Of a stretch of DNA of 64,000 nucleotides, positions 53,921 to 63,951 are shown in pieces. The position numbers and the translations under genes are program-made. Origin of the DNA: Flavobacteriaceae bacterium (GTDB lineage Bacteria; Bacteroidota; Bacteroidia; Flavobacteriales; Flavobacteriaceae); contig JAITMD010000010.1 of assembly GCA_031277535.1 (NCBI GenBank), positions 1 through 64,000 of the forward strand, read 5' to 3'. Each line of letters starts with the position of its first letter. Position 1 is the first letter of the stretch. A model generated the notes under the pieces. It was not told the origin of the DNA. It saw only the letters and a program-made list of their open reading frames with translations, and did no database searches.

Positions 53921-54864
53921 CCTTTGTTGCTTTTTAATAATAAATAAATAAAATACACCCCTCCTACGAAGTTTATAATAATGCTAATAGTAGTACTCAT
54001 GTTAAACAAGTGTTCTACTAAATACTGCCCACCTATCACTGTTACAGATGTCAACAAACAACAAGCTAATACCATATAACTATGCTTACTACTCTTTACT
54101 AACTCATACGTCAAGTTAGCCACTAATATTCCTAAGAAAGTTATAGGCCCTACTAATGCTGTAGAAATAGCCACCATAACAGATATGATAAGTAAGTTAG
54201 CCTTAATCACCTTGTGATAATCTACACCTAAACTTATGGCATTCTCCCTCCCAAGGCTTAGAACATCTAACTGTCTAAAATATCTTGCACCAGCTATCAT
54301 CGATACGATAAGTAACACTGCTGATATACCTAATAAGTTTAGATTAATCTTATCAAATGACGCAAACATAGCTGACTGTATCATCAAGAATTCGTTAGGG
54401 TCTATCAACATACTGATAAATGAAGAGAAGCTTCTAAATAAAGTTCCCATCAACAACCCTACTAATAACAGCAAGTACATACTCTTACTCTCTCGCTTAA
54501 ACACAGCGTAATACATCACTAACGAGAAGCCTAACATCAGCACAACAGAGATAGCAAAGTTCTTCTCTGATGTCAGTATTTGAAAGGTTTTATCCCCATA
54601 AGCAAATACCAATAAAGACTGTAATAACAAATAGAATGAGTCAAATCCCATAATAGAAGGTGTCAATATTCTATTGGCAGAAATAGTCTGAAATATGATA
54701 GATGAATACCCTATAGCAAAAGAAATTAGGATCATCGCTGCTACTTTATATCCTCGTCTTGGCAGTACATAATCCAACTTTGTTCCTGTAAAAGTGAACA
54801 TATAAATAGCAATAAATAATATCAATATAACTGCTAAAACTGTAATCGCTTTATTCTTATACAT
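53917..54864 (-). CDS. Siderophore ABC transporter permease (YclO-like)
   Basis: About 315 residues of FecCD-type permease with eight to ten membrane helices. It includes the conserved SFAIGYSSIIFQTISANRI and the ATPase-contact segment LGRENAISLGVDY, followed by GPITFLGILVANL. ATG 54864 (MYKNKAITVLA) is preferred over GTG 54873; it leaves an 8-base overlap with the first permease gene. Confidence 0.9.
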   Translation of the reverse strand: MYKNKAITVLAVILILFIAIYMFTFTGTKLDYVLPRRGYKVAAMILISFAIGYSSIIFQTISANRILTPSIMGFDSFYLLLQSLLVFAYGDKTFQILTSEKNFAISVVLMLGFSLVMYYAVFKRESKSMYLLLLVGLLMGTLFRSFSSFISMLIDPNEFLMIQSAMFASFDKINLNLLGISAVLLIVSMIAGARYFRQLDVLSLGRENAISLGVDYHKVIKANLLIISVMVAISTALVGPITFLGILVANLTYELVKSSKHSYMVLACCLLTSVTVIGGQYLVEHLFNMSTTISIIINFVGGVYFIYLLLKSNKG

Positions 54865-55807
54865 TTTTGGCACGTTTAAATATTAATATTAAGAATATCA
54901 TTCCTCCAATTATACTAACCGTTAACCCTATAGGTATCTCATAAGGAGCAATTAATAATCTACTGATAATATCGCAGATCATCAAGAATATAGCTCCAAT
55001 CAGAGCAGTATAACTGATTGTCTTCTTAAGATTATCCCCAAACATCAAACTAACTATATTGGGAATAATAAGCCCTAAGAAAGTAATAACACCTGCCGTA
55101 AGTACCACTACCGTAGATGTAATAGATACGAATACAAGTCCTAAATAGGTTATTCTCTTATGGTTTAACCCTAAACTGCTGGCTGTATCCTCTCCTAGAC
55201 CCACTATAGTAAATTTATTAGCATATAGATAACTAAGTATTACAATAGGCACTCCTAAGTATAGGATCTCATAGTTCCCTTTAATAATAGATGAAAAGTC
55301 ACCAATAAGCCATCCTTCCATATTCTGTACAAGATTTGACTTATAGGCAAAGAAAGTAGATATCGCATTTAGAATATTACCAAACACTATCCCCACTAAT
55401 GGGATAAAAATAATATTGCGCATTTTAATCTTACTCGAAATCTTTAAAAAGATAACACTCGCAAGTAAAGCAATACCAAACGATATGATCATCTTATACA
55501 TCATTCCTCCTCCTGGAAATAATATCATGCTAAACAATATCCCCATCTTACAAGCGTCAAGCGTTCCCATCGTAGTAGGTGAAACGAATTTATTCATTGA
55601 AATCTGTTGTACAATCAATCCACAAATACTCATTCCAATACCAGCAATCAACACAGAAATCATTCGAGGTAACCTACTTACTAATATAACTAACATTTCA
55701 TCCTGAGTTAGGCGATGTATATCGAATATAGAGATATCCTTAACACCAACAAAAACAGAAATAAAAGAAACTATAATCAGTATAAGAATTAATACTATTC
55801 TTATCAT
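54857..55807 (-). CDS. Siderophore ABC transporter permease (YclN-like)
   Basis: A 316-residue FecCD-type permease and first gene of the operon. Markers are SRLPRMISVLIAGIGMSICG (BtuC-like first periplasmic loop), LGEDTASSLGLNH (ATPase contact) and AGVITFLGLIIPNI. Two different permeases indicate a heterodimeric channel. No TonB-dependent receptor is adjacent, although crossing the outer membrane would need one. The operon has a strong promoter with a nearby inverted repeat. Confidence 0.91.
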   Translation of the reverse strand: MIRIVLILILIIVSFISVFVGVKDISIFDIHRLTQDEMLVILVSRLPRMISVLIAGIGMSICGLIVQQISMNKFVSPTTMGTLDACKMGILFSMILFPGGGMMYKMIISFGIALLASVIFLKISSKIKMRNIIFIPLVGIVFGNILNAISTFFAYKSNLVQNMEGWLIGDFSSIIKGNYEILYLGVPIVILSYLYANKFTIVGLGEDTASSLGLNHKRITYLGLVFVSITSTVVVLTAGVITFLGLIIPNIVSLMFGDNLKKTISYTALIGAIFLMICDIISRLLIAPYEIPIGLTVSIIGGMIFLILIFKRAKNV

Positions 55808-55847
55808 TTACTCTTTTGTTTTTATTTAGAATCAAATTAAACAATAG

Positions 55848-55876
55848 CAAATATAAAAAAGTAAACTTGCTGACAA
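55848..55876 (-). promoter_or_regulatory. Promoter of the siderophore transporter operon
   Basis: On the minus strand TTG (55874-55876), an 18-base spacer and TATATTTG (55848-55855) match the Bacteroidota consensus exactly. The predicted start is about 35 bases before the first ATG. Confidence 0.75.
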
Positions 55877-55891
55877 AAAAACAAAACATAG

Positions 55892-55908
55892 TATAACAAT
55901 TAGTTATA
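55892..55908. promoter_or_regulatory. Inverted repeat upstream of the siderophore operon promoter
   Basis: TATAAC-AATTA-GTTATA is a perfect 6-5-6 inverted repeat about 16 bases upstream of the -33 box. It may be a binding site for an iron-responsive or other regulator; it does not match the classical Fur box. Confidence 0.35.
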
Positions 55909-56054
55909 ATATCATAAACATATAAAACAAACTTACATGCCTAAGAATACATAATAATACATGGCTACTATTTATATTCATTAAAAATAATAAAACTATT
56001 ATTACACTAACTTTAATTCACACAAAAGGTTTATTTTATCTTATTCTTAACAAA
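55909..56054. other. Rest of the intergenic region before the giant surface-protein gene end
   Basis: About 145 A/T-rich bases upstream of the siderophore transporter promoter and downstream of the surface-protein terminator. I see nothing in it. Confidence 0.4.
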
Positions 56055-56086
56055 AAAGCAGTAATAACTGATGTCATTACTGCTTT
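56055..56086 (-). terminator. Terminator after the giant surface-protein gene
   Basis: AAAGCAGTAAT and ATTACTGCTTT form an 11-base stem, and six T residues follow on the minus strand. It lies 25 bases after the stop codon. Confidence 0.88.
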
Positions 56087-56110
56087 CTTAAGTTCTATCT
56101 ACTACTAATT

Positions 56111-59100
56111 TTATTTACTAATTTCTACCCACCCAGTCCTTGCTTTATCAAATGATTGAATAACATAATAATATGTACCTGATGGAAGAGCTTTTCCTTT
56201 TTTATCTTTACCATCCCATTGATTGGTATAATTTCCAACAAAAGAATATACTTCTGTTCCTAAACGATTAAATACTTTAATACTTGTCACTCCATGTAGA
56301 GTTAAATCAAAAACATCATTCATTCCATCTCCATTTGGAGAAATTCCTTTAGGTATTGGACAATCTTCATATTTAACTACAAAACTTGTTTCATCTATAC
56401 AAGCACCATTAGGTGAAATTGCTACAACATAAACTTTCGTGTTATTCTTAATAATAGAAGTACCTGTTACAATTTCTTCTCTTTTTCCATTTTTCTCTAT
56501 ATAAAACTTATTATGAGGCCAAGCAACTGGAATAGTATACAATTCACAACTTAAAACTATATCTTCTATAATTTGCAATTCAGGCGTTTTACCTACTTCA
56601 ATTTTAAACATTATTTCTTCATAGCAATTATTACCATTATCTTGCAATACATACATATCATATTTTCCAATGCCCAATACATCTCCTTCTTTATACCTTA
56701 CTCCTTTACCTCCAGATTCAGTAAAGTATGCTTGATTAGCTTCTATTTTAGGTAGAATATAACTATTACAAACATTTACTGTTTCTCTTGCTTTTGGTTT
56801 TTCTCCTTCAACAAAAGAAAGATTAAACTCAAACCTTTCTATACATGAAGTATTTGGATCTTTAAATAAAAGATAAATCTTTTTATTCTCTCTTTGATCC
56901 GTTATATAATTTTTAGGGTCTTTTATTTGCTTTGTCCCATTTGCATCTTCATAATAAGTAATGATATAATCATAATCAGTTAATCCCGTATTTTCAAACA
57001 TAACATTTACAGCTGGTGTTAAATCTATGCCTGTTGGCTGTATCGTGTTTTTACAAGCAGATATCTCTTTTGGTTGTTTTACTATGCTACTTATTAAAGG
57101 ATATACTTCTACCTTCAATTCCCCTTTAGATTCACAATCATACTCCAAAAATTTAGCAACTATTTTATATACACCTGCTTCTTTTACTATCAGATTAGGT
57201 TCATGCTCTCCTATCAACTCTTCATCATCTTTATACCATTTTATATCGACTTTAGTCTTATCATCAGTTAAGTGAGATTCTATAGTATGTGTTTCATTTG
57301 CACACAAAGCAGTATTCGTTTCAATAAGCAAATCATCACCTAAACTAAAACTTGTTATATCCAAACTTCCTTTATTAAAAAATACTGCTGAATGACCACC
57401 TATTCCATAATTTCCAATAGCTAATTTTAAATGATACTTTCTACCAGGAACAACTGTTGATTTTGCACGCATTGATTTCATAACTCCTCTATAATTCACA
57501 CTATTCCATTCTTTTGGTAAAAAGGATCTAAAACTTTTATCATATATAGAACCATTTTTTTCCAATGTGGGTATTTTCTCTTTATCTACAAAAAAATTAT
57601 CAAAATATTTTCTAAATTCCTTAGGTCCTCCTCTTCTGTTACCATAAAAATACTGTTCTGGCGTAATTGTACCAGAAAATATTGGAACAGATGTTCCAGG
57701 CACAACAGCTATATTTTTTGTATCTTCTGTTTTCTTATCAGTTAGAAAAAAACCAATTACATCATATTCCCCCCAAAAACTACCACCATCACCTCCAAAA
57801 CTGTAATAATCATTGGAAGTCATAAGAAAATCAAACGATATAGAATTAGATAAAGGAATAAAATCAAACTCTATTATTGAAGAATTATTAATTGTATGAT
57901 AACCCGCATTCGAATTATCATCCACATCATAATAATAATACTTCTTGAATAGAGCTTTTAAATCCTCATCGCCAGGCCAAACAATTTGCCATGATCCTTG
58001 TTCTTGCTCAGAAGGACCTTTTGCATACTGTATTCCATTTGTAGCCAACATTACACCTTCTTTAAAAGAAAAATAAGGAGAATTAACAGAGAAATGTCCA
58101 ATACCATTATCAGAACCATAATCAGTACCTGTTTTACTTGTTACATTGGATACTAACCCGCAGTTTTTATTCAATAAAATCTCTTTTACCAAATTTTCTA
58201 CTGTTCGGTTATTTGTTGCATACAAATATTTTGGTATAGTTAAACACAAGCTAAAAAACACATCTTTTTCTTCCTTTTCAGAACCGACTCTCAAGTAATA
58301 CTTTTTATTTGGTATCAAATCTTTTAATCTATGTATTGTATTTATTTTACTCAGTGAAAAGCATTCTACAGCATCAAAAGTAATATTATTACAAGGTTGA
58401 TCATATAAAGCAAACTCTAACTCTAAAGCATCTGGCACTTTACTTTCGAAATCAAGAAGATTTAATAACAATTCTGCACTTGTTGCTGTAAACTCAAACC
58501 ATATATCATTTTTAAAAAATCTATTACAACTTGGTAAAGGTGGTTTAGTTGTTAAAGTAGTACCTACCAAAGTTCCTTCTACTTTTTTATAACAATCATA
58601 GCCAGCTCCATTATTTATAGGAATATTAACAGCATTGAAGCATTCGTCATTTAGTTGATTAATAGTACTTATTGTAAACGGAGAAGACCAATTACTTTTA
58701 GAAGTACCATCCGTACATTTTGTTCGTATATATATTGTATAGGCTTTATTTGATATCAGTCCTGTAATGGTTGTTACAGGAGCTCCTGAAACATTTATAG
58801 TATTTATAGGAGTTGATGTAACACTCTTTCCTCTTTCAAAAACAGATACTTCCCAAGAAGTAGCATTATCAATCTGATCCCAAGCTATTGTTACACTATT
58901 AGTTGACAAATTTGTTATTCTAATATTATAAGGTTCAGCACAGTTCTCCACCTTTTCAATTCGAATATCGTCAATTATTAAATTCGAATAATCAGTATGT
59001 AAAACATTAGAAACCCATGCCATATTTATATCACTATCTTTGGCGATATCAAAAAAACGAACAACTTCCTTAAAATTACTTGTTTTTTCCTTGATTGGAG

Positions 59101-62100
59101 CTACAATAATAGTTTGAAAATCAGTCTTACTTATTCCAGAACTTGACAGAGCTACTCTATGTTCATTTTCTTCATATTTTTTATCAACGTTTCGATATTG
59201 ATATTTTAAAATGTACTTTCCTGCTCTTAACTTAATTTTTGGAGAAATAAGATAAAATTCTCGATTATTCTCTTCTTCTTCTGTATTAACTGTATTTACA
59301 AAACGAATAGCTTGATCTCCTTCATAAACATCGTAATCAGTAAACCTCCACGGAAAAGATATGCTCGTTTCGTTTCCTTTGAAATCAAGTATTGACCAAC
59401 ATAAGTACTGCAAACTACCTTTATTGAACCCCTCAAAAAAGGGTGCTGTGTATACATTACATGCCGTTACAAAAGATGTAGATTCTGACCATATACTATA
59501 CTCTCCATTTAAACATTTAGTACGTACATAGACGTTATAAGTTGTGTTAGATTTTAATTTATTACCTAAATAATCTGTTGTAACAACATTTACTTTAGAT
59601 TTTGTCGAAATTCCTTTTATCACCTTTGAATTATCACCAGCTTCTTGTAAATAATACTCCCACCCGGTAGAATCATAATCATCTTTCCAAGAAATTGTAA
59701 CTTGCTCTTTTTCCAAGCTATCTATCTTTATATCATAAGGTTCAGGACAGTTCACAACCTCTTCTACAAATACATTATCCAATAGAAAATATGTATAAGT
59801 ATTTCCTGTAATTTCGTTTGTAATATGCCAGCCAATATTTACTTCTCCAACTAAATTTGATATAAATGCCTTTTTAAATTGATATTCCATTTCTTCATAG
59901 CGATCATAGACATAACTTGAATTAAAATAATCTAATTGAGAAGCAGTATAAAGTTGTTTTTTTATAACCTCTTTCGTAAATGCAGTAGGTAATATTCCAT
60001 TATTTGAGGCTTTAACACTTAATTCTAATGTCGTATAATCTTTATTAGGATTATAATAATTACTATTGAAAGAATAGTGAAATTTTAATCGGTATACTTT
60101 CCCTTTCTCAAAATTAAACGTTGGAGAAAATAACCAATTATCAGTTTCTCCTATACTTCTATTTTTACTAACAATATAACTTAAGAAACCTGTTCCCTCA
60201 TGACTAAAAATCCATTCCGAACTTGTACTTATAAACATATTCATATTTATACTTTTCCAAAAAGATTGATAATTATCAACTAAGTCTGTATCCACTCTAT
60301 TACTATAAATTTTCCAACAAGTCAAAGTTGGCGAATCTTCTTCATTAAATCCTTCCCAAAAAGGAATCTGCAAAACATTACAAGCTGTACGAATATTATA
60401 AGGACCAATCCAATTACCATAATTCTTTCCTCCACAATTACTACGCACATATAATTCATATTCTGTAAATGGTGTAATTAAATTTCCTTTATCATCCTTG
60501 GTAATCCTATTTATTTTTAAATTTGTCACTAATCCATTTTTTTGTGGTATACCTCCACCTTTAGCCTGGACAATATACTCCCACTTCGTTGCAATCTCAT
60601 CTTTCCAACCAAATGAAAATGAATCATGCTTCATATTTTCTACAAAAAGATCAAAAGGTTCAGCACATGGTAATTCTTCCAAAAAAACATTATCAAATGC
60701 CAAAGAAATTTTCTCATCTTCTATAAACCACCCTATATTAGCCTTTCCTTCAATACCTGTAAAAACGATTACTTCTGGTTTCCATTCTGCTGATATTGCT
60801 TTACTATTTAATTGTAAAACTTTAGTAAAGTTAGATTCTTTTATTCCTTGATTAGAAATCCTAACACTATATCTTCCATAAGGAAGATTACCAAGAAACC
60901 GATTTACACTAGCGGGGTAAACACGTGTGTTTTTATAATGATACTTCAATCGATAGATTTTTTTAGAATCTAAATAAAAAGAAGGTGATATAAAATTTGT
61001 ATTTTGTGAATAAGTATATAATTCCAAACCATGTGTCCCTTCATACTTATGAATAGTAGATAAATCTATTAATTTAGGATCTCCTATTACATCTTCACTA
61101 TATTTCCAACAATCTAATGTTGGAGAATCTGTATTAAATCCTTCCCAAAAAGGCAGTGGTACTGCATCGCAATACGTTTTAAATCTTACAGGTCCATTCC
61201 ACGCTCCTAATGCTCCATTACTACATTTTGTACGCACATAAAAATCATACATTGTATTAGGCAGCAAATTATTTCCTGTACTGTTTTCTGTACTTATAAC
61301 AACATTCTTTGTATTAGTAGATATTCCTATAGTTGTTTGAAGCATCTTACCTCCTGCCATCTGCACATAATATTCCCAACTTTGATTATTCAAATCTTTC
61401 CATTCAACATCTACAGATGATGATGTCAAAGTTTTAACTTTTATATCATCAATAGAAATTCCTATACAATCAATCTTTTCAATCTTTACATCATCAATAC
61501 TGATATCTTGAAAGATTGTATTATCAACCTTCCAAGCAAAATTTACCAATCCACTGACCTTCTTTAAAAAGTAAGTTTCTTTTTTATATTCTTTGTCTTG
61601 CTTCTCTTTAGTTGCCCCCACAACCTCTACATATTCAATTCCATCAGTTGACATATACAATTTATAAGGGTTTTCTTGTTTTGATTTAAAATAAAAAGAC
61701 AACTCATAAATACTATTAGAATCTGTGCCAAAATCAAATACAGGAGAAACTAAAGGTCTAAAATTCTCTCGATTACTAAATTGAAAAGCAGCAGCAGAAG
61801 TATTACCTATTCCAACATGATCATTAAGTACCCAACCACCTTCTCTTGAATTCAAAGAAGAATCTAACTGCCAACAAGAAACTGACAATGATGACTTATC
61901 AAATGATTCTAAAAAAGGAAAAGATGAGATAGGAGAACATTGTGTTCTAAAGACAATAGGTCCGTTCCAAGCTCCATTCTTACCATTTACACAGTTTCCT
62001 CTGATATATAATTCATACTCTGTATCACTTTTAAATAAGTCACCCTTTACATCTGTATGTAAGACATTAGATAAAGTATTTGTTGTTGCTTGCTTTATTG

Positions 62101-62869
62101 TAGGTTGATTCCCTCCTTTTTCCTGAATTACATAGTCCCAAGAAGAACTAATATTATCCTCTATGTTAAGTAAAACCTGATTTTGATGAATTCCCTTAAC
62201 AGAAGCATTTACAGTTTCAGTACAATCTACTTCCCTAACTATTACATAATCAAAATAAGCTCCAAAATTTTTCCCCTTATTAGTGTGTAAACCAAAATAA
62301 AATGCCCCACTTGGAACGAAAAAAGAATATTGCTTAATATATCTATCTTTCTCTAAAAATATTTTGTAATTATTTGGAACTGATTTAAAGTCTTGAGGCT
62401 GATTTCCTGTTGTAGATAAATAAATCTGAAAATTGCTTTGTTCCTCAGCTTGTATTGATTTACTTGATTTCAATTCTACAATAACATACTTACCTGTACT
62501 CATTAAGGGTGGAGAAACCAACCAATCATCTTCATTCTTACTAATAGTATTGATGCCAATATTAGCTTGATCATAATTTATAAACCACGTTCCTCTTGTT
62601 GCTGTTCCATTTTTGTTTAAATCATAAATTGTCCAACAATTTGTAGTCGTATAGGGTGGTGAAACATTTTCGTTAAATGGTAAACTAAAAGGAGTACATG
62701 TAGAACTACTTGCCTTTATTTTATTTCCTCCTTTATTTTTGTCTTTTTGTACAGCAGTCTCTTTTACTACAAACATCTGACCTATTTCTACAGTTCCACC
62801 CCTATTAATAGCAAATAGTATAAAACTACACGAAATAACAAAAAATACAACAAGTAATATCTTTTTCAT
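56111..62869 (-). CDS. Giant multidomain surface protein with type IX secretion (gliding-motility type B) C-terminal domain
   Basis: A 2252-residue exported protein with an N-terminal signal peptide. Five repeated units (starting near 58, 311, 568, 826 and 1135) each pair a jelly-roll-like domain opening with LPFWEGFN...CW and a fibronectin III-like domain (near 215, 466, 731, 1040, 1308) with W-E-Y-x-x-Q and YVRTKC segments. Then come a pre-peptidase-like domain (about 1400-1550), a choice-of-anchor L-type domain (about 1560-1830) and an Ig-like domain (about 1835-1915). The end (2165-2252) is the gliding-motility C-terminal domain: GISPNGDGMNDVFDL, IKVFNRLGTEVYSF, LPSGTYYYVI. It should be secreted by the PorU/SprA machinery and act as an adhesin. 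Confidence 0.88.
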   Translation of the reverse strand: MKKILLVVFFVISCSFILFAINRGGTVEIGQMFVVKETAVQKDKNKGGNKIKASSSTCTPFSLPFNENVSPPYTTTNCWTIYDLNKNGTATRGTWFINYDQANIGINTISKNEDDWLVSPPLMSTGKYVIVELKSSKSIQAEEQSNFQIYLSTTGNQPQDFKSVPNNYKIFLEKDRYIKQYSFFVPSGAFYFGLHTNKGKNFGAYFDYVIVREVDCTETVNASVKGIHQNQVLLNIEDNISSSWDYVIQEKGGNQPTIKQATTNTLSNVLHTDVKGDLFKSDTEYELYIRGNCVNGKNGAWNGPIVFRTQCSPISSFPFLESFDKSSLSVSCWQLDSSLNSREGGWVLNDHVGIGNTSAAAFQFSNRENFRPLVSPVFDFGTDSNSIYELSFYFKSKQENPYKLYMSTDGIEYVEVVGATKEKQDKEYKKETYFLKKVSGLVNFAWKVDNTIFQDISIDDVKIEKIDCIGISIDDIKVKTLTSSSVDVEWKDLNNQSWEYYVQMAGGKMLQTTIGISTNTKNVVISTENSTGNNLLPNTMYDFYVRTKCSNGALGAWNGPVRFKTYCDAVPLPFWEGFNTDSPTLDCWKYSEDVIGDPKLIDLSTIHKYEGTHGLELYTYSQNTNFISPSFYLDSKKIYRLKYHYKNTRVYPASVNRFLGNLPYGRYSVRISNQGIKESNFTKVLQLNSKAISAEWKPEVIVFTGIEGKANIGWFIEDEKISLAFDNVFLEELPCAEPFDLFVENMKHDSFSFGWKDEIATKWEYIVQAKGGGIPQKNGLVTNLKINRITKDDKGNLITPFTEYELYVRSNCGGKNYGNWIGPYNIRTACNVLQIPFWEGFNEEDSPTLTCWKIYSNRVDTDLVDNYQSFWKSINMNMFISTSSEWIFSHEGTGFLSYIVSKNRSIGETDNWLFSPTFNFEKGKVYRLKFHYSFNSNYYNPNKDYTTLELSVKASNNGILPTAFTKEVIKKQLYTASQLDYFNSSYVYDRYEEMEYQFKKAFISNLVGEVNIGWHITNEITGNTYTYFLLDNVFVEEVVNCPEPYDIKIDSLEKEQVTISWKDDYDSTGWEYYLQEAGDNSKVIKGISTKSKVNVVTTDYLGNKLKSNTTYNVYVRTKCLNGEYSIWSESTSFVTACNVYTAPFFEGFNKGSLQYLCWSILDFKGNETSISFPWRFTDYDVYEGDQAIRFVNTVNTEEEENNREFYLISPKIKLRAGKYILKYQYRNVDKKYEENEHRVALSSSGISKTDFQTIIVAPIKEKTSNFKEVVRFFDIAKDSDINMAWVSNVLHTDYSNLIIDDIRIEKVENCAEPYNIRITNLSTNSVTIAWDQIDNATSWEVSVFERGKSVTSTPINTINVSGAPVTTITGLISNKAYTIYIRTKCTDGTSKSNWSSPFTISTINQLNDECFNAVNIPINNGAGYDCYKKVEGTLVGTTLTTKPPLPSCNRFFKNDIWFEFTATSAELLLNLLDFESKVPDALELEFALYDQPCNNITFDAVECFSLSKINTIHRLKDLIPNKKYYLRVGSEKEEKDVFFSLCLTIPKYLYATNNRTVENLVKEILLNKNCGLVSNVTSKTGTDYGSDNGIGHFSVNSPYFSFKEGVMLATNGIQYAKGPSEQEQGSWQIVWPGDEDLKALFKKYYYYDVDDNSNAGYHTINNSSIIEFDFIPLSNSISFDFLMTSNDYYSFGGDGGSFWGEYDVIGFFLTDKKTEDTKNIAVVPGTSVPIFSGTITPEQYFYGNRRGGPKEFRKYFDNFFVDKEKIPTLEKNGSIYDKSFRSFLPKEWNSVNYRGVMKSMRAKSTVVPGRKYHLKLAIGNYGIGGHSAVFFNKGSLDITSFSLGDDLLIETNTALCANETHTIESHLTDDKTKVDIKWYKDDEELIGEHEPNLIVKEAGVYKIVAKFLEYDCESKGELKVEVYPLISSIVKQPKEISACKNTIQPTGIDLTPAVNVMFENTGLTDYDYIITYYEDANGTKQIKDPKNYITDQRENKKIYLLFKDPNTSCIERFEFNLSFVEGEKPKARETVNVCNSYILPKIEANQAYFTESGGKGVRYKEGDVLGIGKYDMYVLQDNGNNCYEEIMFKIEVGKTPELQIIEDIVLSCELYTIPVAWPHNKFYIEKNGKREEIVTGTSIIKNNTKVYVVAISPNGACIDETSFVVKYEDCPIPKGISPNGDGMNDVFDLTLHGVTSIKVFNRLGTEVYSFVGNYTNQWDGKDKKGKALPSGTYYYVIQSFDKARTGWVEISK

Positions 62870-63131
62870 ATACTTAAAATTAACATAACATTAATACCAA
62901 ATATACATAATTTACAAATCAAAAAACACCATAAACAGTAAAAAACAAACAAAACAAAACTATATTCAATAAAAACTATACATTCATTATTAAAAAATCA
63001 ACCTCTTACTTCATAAGAAAACCTATATGCATATTTTATAAACAAATTAAATTCTTAGTTTCAATTGTATATTTTAAACATCAAACTACTCTGCTTAGGT
63101 TCTAATTCAATACAATGTACTATACAAAGAA
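62870..63131. other. Upstream region of the giant surface-protein gene
   Basis: About 260 very A/T-rich bases. A minus-strand TATATTTG element (62898-62905) 29 bases before the ATG is a likely -7 box, but the nearest TTG is only 14 bases upstream of it, so the promoter may need an activator. I see no coding remnant. Confidence 0.45.
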
Positions 63132-63173
63132 AAAGGAGTAAATTAGGTTTTATAACACACCTAATACTCCTTT
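63132..63173 (-). terminator. Terminator after DUF1826-like gene
   Basis: AAAGGAGTA and TACTCCTTT, then TTAGGT and ACCTAA, pair to a 15-base stem with a two-base bulge; T-rich sequence follows on the minus strand. Confidence 0.8.
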
Positions 63174-63255
63174 ATAATATATTTAAACAAACACACTTAT
63201 TCTATATACAGATAAACTAAAGAATAATCTGCATTATATATCAACCACCTAAATA

Positions 63256-63951
63256 CTAACAAATCAGCATTAATCTGTATTCTCCTTTATTTTCTTTTGG
63301 AGCACGGTGTACACATGGCAATACAGTCTGCTGTGGTGCATCAACTGCTAATCGCCAAAGATGTCCATTTCCTAAATTGACTGGATAAGCATTATCTTTC
63401 AATTGATAATGTAAGTCGAAAAAATTATCCTTTAAAAAATCCTCAAATTGGTCTTCTGGACCATCAAAAACACAAAGAAGCTGTTCTCTAATTTCAGGAA
63501 TTAAGATCTTTTGTTCTACTTCGTCGTTCGCTACAATATCACTTGCAGCACCATAATAAGTACACAAAAAAGTATCCGAGCATATTGGAGCTCTATCTAC
63601 ATGAAAAGAATAAACATCTGTAGAAATGAAGCTATATTCATCATCGCGCTCATACTCCTTAAGCAAATTTAGGCTTGGTATCGCTCCAGCATCAGTTAGC
63701 AAAGTCAAATCCTCAATAATTATACTCCTTGCCTCTTCTCCACTTTCAGATAAGTCTAAGGCCAGAAGATCATCTATTGTTACCTCTGTAATGTTCTCTT
63801 TTAACGTTAGTTTTTGCACAATCTCCTTAAAATCACCACCAAGTGTACGCTGCCAACATAACGCATTATTATCTCCTTTAAAAAGAGTATTAATAAGATC
63901 TGTAAAGTTCGAAACTACTTTTATATGTTTGGTAGAGGGAATTACATTCAT
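63256..63951 (-). CDS. DUF1826-like protein
   Basis: A 231-residue cytoplasmic protein. The pattern CWQRTLGGDFKEIV near residue 32, FHVDRAPICSDTFLCTYYGAA near the middle and CVHRAPKENKGEYRLMLIC at the end fits DUF1826. Members are often encoded near zinc-handling GTPases, though none is in this window. Their function is not established. The conserved His/Asp/Cys residues hint at metal binding (inference). A TATTTTTG element just upstream of the ATG may be its -7 box. Confidence 0.65.
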   Translation of the reverse strand: MNVIPSTKHIKVVSNFTDLINTLFKGDNNALCWQRTLGGDFKEIVQKLTLKENITEVTIDDLLALDLSESGEEARSIIIEDLTLLTDAGAIPSLNLLKEYERDDEYSFISTDVYSFHVDRAPICSDTFLCTYYGAASDIVANDEVEQKILIPEIREQLLCVFDGPEDQFEDFLKDNFFDLHYQLKDNAYPVNLGNGHLWRLAVDAPQQTVLPCVHRAPKENKGEYRLMLIC

